Source: DATJPR01 sp035506295
GTDB taxonomy: Bacteria > Bacteroidota > Ignavibacteria > UBA10030 > UBA6906
Direction of reading: 5' to 3'
DNA length: 39,384 bases
Assembly: GCA_035506295.1 (NCBI GenBank)
Contig: DATJPR010000104.1
Coordinates: 1-39,384, forward strand
This document shows, piece after piece, positions 15,596-22,852 of this stretch (positions are counted from its first letter, which is position 1; every line of letters begins with the position of its first letter). The notes beneath the pieces are model-generated. The model made no database searches, was not told where the DNA came from, and saw only the letters and a list, made by a program, of their open reading frames with translations. A program made the translations under genes and the position numbers.

Positions 15596-15943
15596 CACCG
15601 CGATCTTCTCCTTGCCGTTTCCCGTTCTCGAGCGTCCAAGCCGCGCCCGGCAGGGCGTGACGGCACTGTCGAAAGATCTCGGCAATTGTGGAAGATCGGG
15701 GAAGGTCTGTCATTGACCGGTGTGATCCGGGATCGCAGGGGGGAGGACGTGCAGGCTGGTACGTCAGATTTCGTTCTGACGGAGTTCCTCAGATGACCGC
15801 TTGCGATATTGAAGAGCGAGAGTGTCACACCAGTCCTGTGCGAATGTTCCGCACAGAATGCCACAACATAAACAATTCCGTTGTGCTGTGCAAGGCGTTT
15901 CGAGAAGGGGGAAGGAATCGTTCGCCGGCGCCTCACACGCACG
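15596..15943. other. Non-coding region between nusB and the WG-repeat gene
   Basis: No gene-like reading frame is supported in these 348 bases. The region should hold the promoter of nusB (minus strand) and the transcript end of the WG-repeat gene. It contains a 21-base imperfect palindrome (15836-15856) and a looser repeat, CACAAC (15862-15867) with GTTGTG (15880-15885). Confidence 0.5.
15836..15856. promoter_or_regulatory. 21-base imperfect palindrome upstream of nusB
   Basis: CTGTGCG (15836-15842) and CGCACAG (15850-15856) are perfect inverted arms around a seven-base centre. The site lies about 240 bases upstream of the nusB start and could be an operator or a hairpin. No regulator can be named. 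Confidence 0.4.
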
Positions 15944-17014
15944 TCACCGGGCAAAGAGCGGATTCTCCTCGTTTCCCTCCTCTTCCTCCTGTGGCGCAGA
16001 GTAGCCCGGAGCGACAGGCCCCCAGATGTAGTTCCCCGATCCGTTCACATACCCGCGCCGGGAGCCCGCACGTACCGCAGCGATCCCGTCATTGAACTGT
16101 TGGGCATCGTCGAACTGCGGGGTGATGACCACATTCCCTTGCTTGTCAATGAACCCGAACTTGTTTCCCACCCTGGCAGCCGCCCGTCCGGACGAAAAAT
16201 CCCCTGCCGCGGAGAACTGCGGAGTGACGATCATCTTCCCGTCCGTCCCGATATACCCCCACTTGGTGCTGACCTTCACCGCCGCCATATTCTCCGTGAA
16301 GGAATTCACCTGGAGGAATTGCGGGGGGATGACCGTCTTGCCGTCGGTGCCGACAAAGCCCCATCGCTGGCCCATTCTGACTGCCGCAAGGTTCTGGGAA
16401 AACGGATGCGCCCCCGAGAATTGGGGGTTGATCTGCATCTTCCCGTCCCGGTCGATGAAGCCCCATTGAGAACCCACCCTGACTCCCGCCAGGTCAGAGG
16501 AAAAATCCATCGCGCCGTCAAAGATGGGATTGATGACCATCTTGCCATCCTTGTCGACGTATCCCCACTTCGTTCCTGTCCGGACGCGGCACACATCCTC
16601 TGAGAAGTCCCCGGTTTCGTCGAACTGTGGACTGATCACAAACGCGCCGTGCGTATCAATGAATCCGAATTTGCCGCCGGACCGGACCGGGGCTAATCCC
16701 AGGGAAAAACGGCCGGCACGTTCGAATTGAGGGTTGATCGAGATTTTGCCGTCCGTTCCGACGTAGCCATAGGTGTTCCCGATGCGGACTGCAGCGAGAT
16801 CCTCAGAGAAATCGGCGGCGCCGTCAAATTGCGGCTGGACCACGACTGCGCCCTTGCTGTCGACGAATCCCCAGCGTCCATTGTCGGCTATGACATGCAG
16901 GCCGCTGGTGTTCCGCGCGCCCCCCGAGTCTTCACAGGAAGTGAACAGAACGCCGATCGTCACAAGGGCGAGGTGGGCGAGTAATACACGGTGTCTCAGA
17001 GCGGAGGAAGACAT
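15944..17014 (-). CDS. WG-repeat lipoprotein
   Basis: The 356-residue protein begins with a lipoprotein signal (RHRVLLAHLALVTIGVLFTSC), the Cys in a lipobox-like VLFTSC context, so it should be anchored in an envelope membrane. The rest is nine WG/FG/YG repeats with a strict period of 34 residues. Each has the pattern (W/Y/F)G(F/Y)(V/I)xxxG followed by xxPQF and a DFSxxLAAVR-like segment. WG repeats fold as beta-rich hairpin units and are thought to mediate interactions; no enzymatic role is known. The start at 17014 was chosen because it opens the signal peptide; the frame runs on to 17425. A Bacteroidetes-type promoter lies 40-70 bases upstream. Confidence 0.88.
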   Translation of the reverse strand: MSSSALRHRVLLAHLALVTIGVLFTSCEDSGGARNTSGLHVIADNGRWGFVDSKGAVVVQPQFDGAADFSEDLAAVRIGNTYGYVGTDGKISINPQFERAGRFSLGLAPVRSGGKFGFIDTHGAFVISPQFDETGDFSEDVCRVRTGTKWGYVDKDGKMVINPIFDGAMDFSSDLAGVRVGSQWGFIDRDGKMQINPQFSGAHPFSQNLAAVRMGQRWGFVGTDGKTVIPPQFLQVNSFTENMAAVKVSTKWGYIGTDGKMIVTPQFSAAGDFSSGRAAARVGNKFGFIDKQGNVVITPQFDDAQQFNDGIAAVRAGSRRGYVNGSGNYIWGPVAPGYSAPQEEEEGNEENPLFAR

Positions 17015-17053
17015 TGTCGAATCGGAAGTGTGTGCGGTGGTGGGCTCGACCCA

Positions 17054-17085
17054 CAAATATAGAGTGGATCGCCGAGAAAGTCCAA
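17054..17085 (-). promoter_or_regulatory. Bacteroidetes-type promoter for the WG-repeat gene
   Basis: On the minus strand a TTG (17083-17085) is followed after 21 bases by TATATTTG (17054-17061), matching the Bacteroidetes -33/-7 pattern TTG and TAnnTTTG. The start codon is about 40 bases further downstream. Confidence 0.6.
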
Positions 17086-17130
17086 TCGCCGTAACCATGA
17101 ACTTCTCCACGACCAAAGGGAACGAAGCGC

Positions 17131-17159
17131 TTGAATTTCTCCGCCGCTGTCTCGATATT
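17131..17159 (+). promoter_or_regulatory. Sigma-70-like promoter for the first lamin-tail gene
   Basis: TTGAAT (17131-17136), a 17-base spacer and GATATT (17154-17159) lie about 100 bases upstream of the ATG at 17258. Confidence 0.4.
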
Positions 17160-17257
17160 GGAATGCCATCCGCAGCCTCCCGCCTGAACAACACCTTCGT
17201 CCAATCCCCGCTGCCGCTACTCCCGCGATGAACAACATTCATCGAGGAGGTCCACCA

Positions 17258-18451
17258 ATGCGTACTCTTCAACATTGGATGAGGGTGCTGGCGCTTGCGT
17301 GCACGTTTTGTGCTGCGTTCCCTCAGTTCGCAGTGAGGTCCCAGGTGGTCATCAGTCAGGTCTTCGGAGGAGGAGGGAACTCCGGAGCACCGCTGAAGAA
17401 CGATTTCATCGAGCTGTTCAATCAAGGACAGGCCCCCGTCCCTCTGGAAGGCTGGGCTGTCGAATATGCTTCCGCTTCCGGCTCGTCATGGCAATCGGCT
17501 GTGCTCAGCGGCATCATCGAGCCTCATGGCTGGTTCTTGATCTGCCTTCCCGGCGGCACGGCCGGCGGGAGTCCGCTCCCCGCAGTCGACGACAGCGGGT
17601 CGTTCGGCATGAGTGCCACGGCCGGAAAAGTCGCGTTGCTGGACAGCGCACAGCAGCTCTCGGGCACATGTCCTTCCTCGTCACACATTCGCGATTTCAT
17701 CGGATGGGGGAGCGCTTCGTGCTTCAAGGGGTCAGGAGCCGCCCCCGGAACATCGAACACCACGGCTGCCGTCAGAAAGGACAGCGGCATGGCCTCGAGC
17801 GGCGACAATGCAGCGGATTTTGTTGCCGCTTCACCGTCTCCGCGGAACACCGCGACCATCCCGCTCGCTGTGCAGCTTTCGCTTCTCCAGGCTGTCGAGA
17901 TCCGCGGAGGGGGAGTGAGGCTCACCTGGCAGACGCAAAGCGAGCTCAATAACTACGGCTTCTTTGTCCAGAAAAAGAGGAGCGGTGATTCGGCGTTCCT
18001 GGAAATCACATCGAGCTTTCAACAAGGTTCCGGGACGACCCTCGAGCAGCACAACTATGCCTACGTTGATACAGCGGGGAACTCAACATGCGCCTACCGG
18101 CTGAAGCAGGTCGATTTGAATGGAGCGTTTCGCCTCAGCGAAATCGTCGGTGTTACTCCCCTCAGCAGCGTGTCATCGAACCTGGTGCAACAACCTCTGC
18201 GACTCCAGGTGTATCCTAATCCGTTCAATCCGAAAACAGTTGTCAGTGGACAGTGGTCAGTGACCAGTGTCGTGCGACTTGTCGTATATGACATCCTTGG
18301 CAGACAAGTGGCTGTTCTTGCACATGGTTCCTATCCGGCCGGGATCTACACGTTCACCTTTGATGGAACTCGTCTCTCGAGTGGCATATATATCTGTCGC
18401 TTGACAGCAGGCAATTCTACGGCGGTGCGCAAGCTGACTCTGATGAAGTAA
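17258..18451 (+). CDS. Lamin-tail-domain protein with T9SS sorting domain
   Basis: The 397-residue protein starts with a Sec signal (MRTLQHWMRVLALACTFCAA). A lamin-tail-like beta-sandwich follows, opening VVISQVFGGGGNSGAPLKNDFIEL in two pieces: QVFGGGGNSG and NDFIELFNQG. A fibronectin-like linker contains RLTWQTQSELNNYGFFVQ. The C-terminus is a T9SS sorting domain (YPNPFNPKT, VVYDILGRQV, SSGIYICRL, VRKLTLMK). In this phylum such proteins are secreted to the surface. The start at 17258 has an excellent AGGAGGT at 17245-17251. Two oddities: the sorting domain carries a heptamer array (18237-18271) in place of its usual second strand and loop, and another array begins on the stop codon. It is a paralogue of the protein at 19031. 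Confidence 0.9.
   Translation: MRTLQHWMRVLALACTFCAAFPQFAVRSQVVISQVFGGGGNSGAPLKNDFIELFNQGQAPVPLEGWAVEYASASGSSWQSAVLSGIIEPHGWFLICLPGGTAGGSPLPAVDDSGSFGMSATAGKVALLDSAQQLSGTCPSSSHIRDFIGWGSASCFKGSGAAPGTSNTTAAVRKDSGMASSGDNAADFVAASPSPRNTATIPLAVQLSLLQAVEIRGGGVRLTWQTQSELNNYGFFVQKKRSGDSAFLEITSSFQQGSGTTLEQHNYAYVDTAGNSTCAYRLKQVDLNGAFRLSEIVGVTPLSSVSSNLVQQPLRLQVYPNPFNPKTVVSGQWSVTSVVRLVVYDILGRQVAVLAHGSYPAGIYTFTFDGTRLSSGIYICRLTAGNSTAVRKLTLMK
18237..18271 (+). repeat. Heptanucleotide array inside a second T9SS sorting-domain coding region
   Basis: Five tandem 7-base units beginning CAGT (cagttgt, cagtgga, cagtggt, cagtgac, cagtgtc) encode TVVSGQWSVTSV, directly after the NPFNPK motif. Normal sorting domains have a short strand and a Gly/Ser turn here. 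The unit family is the same as that of the array beginning at 18451. Confidence 0.75.
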
Positions 18452-18549
18452 CAGTTGACAGCAGACAGGAAACAGTCGACAGTGGATTCCTATGCTCGAT
18501 CCACTGCCGACTGCCTGCTGCCAGTCGCTTCCTGCTTGCTCCGAACTGC
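18451..18549. repeat. Pair of inverted heptanucleotide arrays
   Basis: Left array 18451-18485 has five units of type ACAGNNN, the first overlapping the last base of the stop codon. Right array 18501-18549 has seven units, mostly of type NNNCTGC, the reverse-complement orientation. Between them lie an imperfect GGATT / ATCC closing pair and a short loop, so the whole block can fold as a long imperfect hairpin and may act as the gene's terminator. Confidence 0.75.
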
Positions 18550-19030
18550 CTGCCATCTTGTCGGTCTCATGATTGTTCCTGCCTCTTTCTAATGGATGCT
18601 CCATCTGAGCGTGATCACTGGAAGGGGGAGAGATTCGCAGATTTACAAGCGATCTTAAACTCGCTACGAGACTCCCGGCGTGAATAGAGTCTCAACGAAA
18701 TTGTGGCTTGCGTCACATTCTGTGTCCGGGTTGGCGTTTCTCGCAGGCTTTTCCTTGACTTCCCTTCTTCTACCAGCTAGATTGCAATATCAAGTCTAGG
18801 GCCGCCAACCGTTCCCCGGCGGCAACATTGCATCGCACAGCGGTCTCGCGACACTCTCCTGTAAAGTACGAAGCCATGAGGTGTGGTTGTTTCTTTAGGC
18901 TCATGATCATTTTGTCTTCCAGGCAGGAACGATGAATGAACATCCGGCCAAACCCATCTAACCCGATCTGGGTCGAGAGCCCTTGCGTGCGTTTAAGTCT
19001 CATCTGTCCAATTTCAGAGGGAGTGTGACG
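18550..19030. other. Long untranslated region before the second lamin-tail gene
   Basis: No gene is supported here. The region holds the promoter at 18755-18783 and therefore an apparent 5' leader of about 240 bases. In the leader GCCGCC and GGCGGC (about 18802-18826) can form a short hairpin. I could not match the leader to any riboswitch class I know. Confidence 0.45.
18755..18783 (+). promoter_or_regulatory. Sigma-70-like promoter
   Basis: TTGACT (18755-18760), a 17-base spacer and TAGATT (18778-18783) form a good promoter match pointing to the gene at 19031. Confidence 0.55.
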
Positions 19031-20281
19031 ATGAATGGGAATTTCTTACGATGTTCGACGGTCGTCTTTCTGGTTGCACTTTTCTGTCTGTTTGCCGCAA
19101 GCGATGCTTCGGCGCAGCTCAAGATCAACCAGGTCTACGGCGGTGGGGGATTGAGTGCGTTGGGGTACAAATATGATTACATCGAGTTGACCAACACCGG
19201 CAACGTCGCCGTCGCTTACCAGAACATCTACCTCTTTGTGGGTTTCTACAACGGGACCCACTACAACGTTACGGTACCTTCGGTGAACGTCATGGCGAGG
19301 GGGTTCTACCTCGTGCGATTTGCAGGCGCCCCATCGAATCCAGGCGTAGACCTCACGACGCAGGATTTTGACGCGGGCAACATCCCTCTCCCGGGTGGAA
19401 ACTCGGGTGACGATGCCGTTGGTGTCGTCATCCTCTATTCCGTGAATCCCAACAACCCGTCGAGCTGCAATGTGATGACGGGGCTGCTCGACAAGGTGTC
19501 GTACGGCGGATTCCTCTGGACGAACTGCTACGAGGGAATGCAATCGTATCTCTGCACCGATGGGACGCACGCGCTAGAGCGGAGGGTGTTCGATGGCCTC
19601 ATACAGGATACCGACAATAATTACAGTGATTTCATTCTTGTCGCTCCGAATCCACGAAATTCTCAGAGCACTCCGCTCCCTGTCCAACTTGCCAATATCG
19701 AGGCCGTCTACACTTCAGACAAGTCCGTGAGTGTCACATGGTCGACAGTCTCCGAGGTGGACAATTATGGTTTTAGCGTGGAACGAAGAGGTGGCGACAA
19801 TGCGGACTTTGCGGAGCTGTCCGGAAGTTTCCAGAAGGGCCATGGGACAACAACGCAGTCCTACAAGTATTCCTTCACCGATATTTCCGCGCAGTCCGGC
19901 ATCGACTATCAATATCGCATCAAGCAGATGGATCTGACGGGATCGATCCACTACAGCGAGCCGGTCAACGTTACTGACGGCCTCACCGCTGTTGGTACGC
20001 AGAACGGTGTTGCGAAGGTGTTCGCGCTGAAGCAGAATTACCCCAACCCGTTCAATCCCTCCACGCAGCTCGAATTCACCGTGAAGGAGTCCGGCTCTGC
20101 CACGCTGCGCGTGTACAACGCTCTCGGGCAGCAGGTCTCCGAACTCTTCAACGAGAGCGCGCAGGCGGGGATGCGCTACGTGCTTCGATTTGATGCCGCG
20201 AAACTTTCTTCCGGAATTTATCTCGCGCGACTGGAGTCCGGGGGGCAGATGGCGTCCACGAAGATGACCCTCATCAAGTAG
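19031..20281 (+). CDS. Lamin-tail-domain protein with T9SS sorting domain (paralogue)
   Basis: The 416-residue protein has a Sec signal (RCSTVVFLVALFCLFAASDASA), then a lamin-tail-like domain opening LKINQVYGGGGLSALGYKY and containing DYIELTNTGN. A linker with VSVTWSTVSEVDNYGFSVER is almost the same as that of the protein at 17258. The T9SS sorting domain reads KQNYPNPFNPSTQLEFTV, LRVYNALGQQV, SSGIYLARLE and STKMTLIK. The domain order and motifs show that the two genes are paralogues. This copy has a normal sorting domain with no heptamer array. ATG 19031 has AGAGGGAG at 19016-19023, seven bases before it. A strong terminator follows at 20313. Confidence 0.92.
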   Translation: MNGNFLRCSTVVFLVALFCLFAASDASAQLKINQVYGGGGLSALGYKYDYIELTNTGNVAVAYQNIYLFVGFYNGTHYNVTVPSVNVMARGFYLVRFAGAPSNPGVDLTTQDFDAGNIPLPGGNSGDDAVGVVILYSVNPNNPSSCNVMTGLLDKVSYGGFLWTNCYEGMQSYLCTDGTHALERRVFDGLIQDTDNNYSDFILVAPNPRNSQSTPLPVQLANIEAVYTSDKSVSVTWSTVSEVDNYGFSVERRGGDNADFAELSGSFQKGHGTTTQSYKYSFTDISAQSGIDYQYRIKQMDLTGSIHYSEPVNVTDGLTAVGTQNGVAKVFALKQNYPNPFNPSTQLEFTVKESGSATLRVYNALGQQVSELFNESAQAGMRYVLRFDAAKLSSGIYLARLESGGQMASTKMTLIK

Positions 20282-20312
20282 CCGTGGTCGTCTTTCGCGT
20301 TCTGCATATCTT

Positions 20313-20347
20313 GGGCAGCGCAGATTCCTGGCGCTGCCCTTTTTTTT
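20313..20347 (+). terminator. Rho-independent terminator
   Basis: GGGCAGCGC (20313-20321) and GCGCTGCCC (20331-20339) form a perfect nine-base-pair stem with a nine-base loop. Eight T residues (20340-20347) follow directly. It ends the T9SS gene and insulates the cas6-like gene. Confidence 0.93.
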
Positions 20348-20486
20348 GCTCTTCCCGACATTATTTCTCGGAATTCCCTCTCTTTTGCCCACTTCTTGAT
20401 GAACCGCAAAAAAAACTTTGGAAATTTCGGACACCGCTGGACCTGGGAGTATAGCTATAGAAAGGGCTTTCTCTCGATTCCGCGCA

Positions 20487-21215
20487 ATGCGATTTAAGAT
20501 TCGTCTAAAAGCGACCTCGCAATCGACACGTCTATCACTGAGCTATAATTCCAGGCTTGCCTCCGCAATAGAATTGTGGTTGACGTGTTTGCTGGACACT
20601 AGCTCCCCGCCCGGATTTGTCTTCTCCCGAATTGTCGTCAAATCCAAGGTGATCAACTATCGGAACTCTACGATGCGGCTCTGTTCTCCCGCCGCCCACG
20701 TTTATGTGAGTCTCCGTAAGGAGGAGCCCGCAGTAGAGCAACGATGGCAAACGCTCGTCGGCAGTCGGGCGGGGCTTGGACTGGACGGAGATGACCTCGT
20801 GTTCGAGGGCATCGAAATTGTTGAGGAACCGTCGTGGACCCGTTGCATGCGCTTCCGGCTGCTCTCGCCGGCTGCCATACAGGATGGTCACGGCGAGTGG
20901 CTCCTGGCTGACAGTCCGATGCTGGGGGAGGCAATAAGGTCGGACCTGTTGGCGCGCTACAAGAAATGTGTCGATGCGACCGTCCGATACGACGAGGAGT
21001 TCGAGGCGGTCGTCGATTCGGCCTATGTCGCGAACAGGGGTGGAGGGGAAGGAGTTATGAAACATGTCCGCCTAGAGGGCGCAGATGAAGAGACGCGCGA
21101 TGTGCGGGCATTCCTCTGTCCAATAACCGTCTCAGGCAATCCGGATCTCATTGCATTCGCCCATCGCACCGGGATCGGCTCGCTTGGACCGAAGGGCCTG
21201 GGTATGATGGGCTGA
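20487..21215 (+). CDS. cas6: Stand-alone Cas6-like CRISPR RNA endoribonuclease
   Basis: The 242-residue protein matches the Cas6 family, which cuts CRISPR precursor RNA inside the repeat. It starts MRFKIRLKATSQSTRLSLSY and continues RLASAIELWL as in the first ferredoxin-like domain. It has FVFSRI, a central FRLLSPAAIQD segment, YDEEFEA and the C-terminal glycine-rich loop FAHRTGIGSLGPKGLGMMG (canonical form G.G..NS.GFGM). Length is typical. The part between the first helix and FVFSRI is about ten to fifteen residues shorter than usual, and that is where the catalytic His normally lies; none is seen there. No other cas gene or CRISPR array is in the window. I see no ribosome binding site at ATG 20487. 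It lies 133 bases before the glycan operon on the same strand. Confidence 0.8.
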   Translation: MRFKIRLKATSQSTRLSLSYNSRLASAIELWLTCLLDTSSPPGFVFSRIVVKSKVINYRNSTMRLCSPAAHVYVSLRKEEPAVEQRWQTLVGSRAGLGLDGDDLVFEGIEIVEEPSWTRCMRFRLLSPAAIQDGHGEWLLADSPMLGEAIRSDLLARYKKCVDATVRYDEEFEAVVDSAYVANRGGGEGVMKHVRLEGADEETRDVRAFLCPITVSGNPDLIAFAHRTGIGSLGPKGLGMMG

Positions 21216-21348
21216 AGCCTGCCTCGTGAGAAGACAATGATTGAGGATAGTCAGGGAAAATGATGCAGGATGGCGCTTGAGACCAACCTGCTTTCTCAGT
21301 ATCTTGATATTCAAATTCCCGACACCCCCTCCTTTGTCATTCTCCGCC

Positions 21349-22818
21349 ATGCACTCGAAACCGCCGTACATTCCTTCCTTGTCTCGACTCACCCGGCGCG
21401 ATGCGCTGCGTGTGACCGGTGGCATGTTCGCAACTCTTGCATTCAACGGTTCCCCTGCGCTCGGCGCGTTCCTGCCCGGGGAGTGGACGAGCCGTCGGCC
21501 GCCTGCCGCGCAGCGGCGGTTCGTCAGCGAGTCGGTGGAGGAAACGATCAAAGAGGTTTCGCGCGCCATCGCGGACCCGGAACTCGCTTGGCTGTTCGGG
21601 AATTGCTATCCGAATACCCTGGACACCACGGTCACTTACCGCCTCATCCATGGTGAACCCGACACGTTTGTCATCACCGGGGACATCAATGCCATGTGGC
21701 TGCGGGATTCATCGGCGCAGGTCTGGCCGTACCTCCAGCTCGCGGTCAACGACAAACCGTTGCGCCTTCTCCTCGCGGGAGTCCTCCGCCGCCAGTCACG
21801 GTGCATTGCAATTGATCCCTATGCGAACGCCTTCAATGACGGTCCGACGGGCAGCGAATGGAAGGATGACCTCACGGACATGAAGCCAGATCTGCATGAG
21901 CGGAAATGGGAGATCGACTCGCTATGCTATCCGATTCGCCTGGCATATGGCTACTGGAAGCAGACGGGAGATGCGTCCCCGTTTGACCAGCAATGGCTCC
22001 AAGCGATGAAGATGGTCGTGCAGACGTTCAAAGAGCAGCAGAGGAAAAAAGGAAAAGGTCCCTATCACTTCCAACGCCGCACGACGGTTCCCTCCGATAC
22101 CCTTCCTCTCGATGGCTACGGAAACCCGACGCGGCCAGACGGGCTCATCCACTCCGGCTTCCGCCCTTCCGACGACGCGTGCATTTATCCGCTCCTCGTG
22201 CCCTCGAACATGTTTGCCGTGGTGGCACTCAGGGAGCTTGCCGAGATCGTTGCTGCGGAAGGGAAGGGGGCGGATTTCGGTCGTGAATGCAGGGCGCTCG
22301 CGGACGAAGTCGCCGATGCCGTTGAGCACTATGCAAGAGTGATTCACTCCACGTACGGGACCATGTACCCGTACGAGATCGATGGATTTGGAAATCACCT
22401 GTTCATGGACGATGCCAATGTCCCCGGCTTGCTTTCTCTGCCATACCTCGGGGCGTGCGCCATGGAAGATCCGGTGTACAAGGCAACCCGGGCCTTTGTC
22501 CTCAGCGATGATAATCCGTACTTTTTCCGTGGTCGCGCCGCCAGCGGCATCGGCGGGCCGCATGTCGGTCTGGACATGATCTGGCCGTTGTCGATCATCA
22601 TGCGCGCGCTGACGACGGAAGACGAAAATGAAATGTTTGACTGCCTGAAGATGCTGAAAGAGACGCATGCCGGGACCGGCTTCATGCACGAGAGCTTTCA
22701 CAAAGATGATCCGGCACACTATACGCGCTCGTGGTTTGCCTGGGCAAACACGCTCTTTGGAGAATTGATCGTGCGGCTGCATGCCGAGCACCCCGGGGTG
22801 TTGTCGAGAACCTTCTAA
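21349..22818 (+). CDS. GH125 exo-alpha-1,6-mannosidase, Tat-exported
   Basis: The 489-residue product belongs to GH125, inverting enzymes that remove non-reducing alpha-1,6-linked mannose. A twin-arginine signal (LTRRDALRVTGGMFATLAF, RR at 16-17) implies folded export to the periplasm. The (alpha/alpha)6 barrel carries GDINAMWLRDSSAQVWPYL, KWEIDSLCYP with D190 as the probable general acid, MDDANVPGLLSLPYLG, and GTGFMHESFHKDD with E448 as the probable base; the roles are assigned by family knowledge. I chose ATG 21349 because it opens the Tat signal; the frame runs a little further upstream. It is the first gene of the operon that continues to 35039, with the next start 34 bases after its stop. 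Confidence 0.94.
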   Translation: MHSKPPYIPSLSRLTRRDALRVTGGMFATLAFNGSPALGAFLPGEWTSRRPPAAQRRFVSESVEETIKEVSRAIADPELAWLFGNCYPNTLDTTVTYRLIHGEPDTFVITGDINAMWLRDSSAQVWPYLQLAVNDKPLRLLLAGVLRRQSRCIAIDPYANAFNDGPTGSEWKDDLTDMKPDLHERKWEIDSLCYPIRLAYGYWKQTGDASPFDQQWLQAMKMVVQTFKEQQRKKGKGPYHFQRRTTVPSDTLPLDGYGNPTRPDGLIHSGFRPSDDACIYPLLVPSNMFAVVALRELAEIVAAEGKGADFGRECRALADEVADAVEHYARVIHSTYGTMYPYEIDGFGNHLFMDDANVPGLLSLPYLGACAMEDPVYKATRAFVLSDDNPYFFRGRAASGIGGPHVGLDMIWPLSIIMRALTTEDENEMFDCLKMLKETHAGTGFMHESFHKDDPAHYTRSWFAWANTLFGELIVRLHAEHPGVLSRTF

Positions 22819-22852
22819 GCACCCCCACAAGCGACACGGGACAGGTGGAATG

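Noticed and set aside
15595..15954. 119-codon minus-strand frame between nusB and the WG-repeat gene
   Set aside because: It overlaps a palindrome and ends inside the nusB start region; composition is Arg/Ser-rich with no family features.
18770..19003. 77-codon minus-strand frame in the leader of the second lamin-tail gene
   Set aside because: No ribosome binding site, no recognisable motif, and it lies antisense to an apparent 5' leader.
20282..21348. CRISPR array expected beside the cas6-like gene
   Set aside because: No direct repeats of CRISPR length with regular spacers are visible on either side of the gene or elsewhere in the window.
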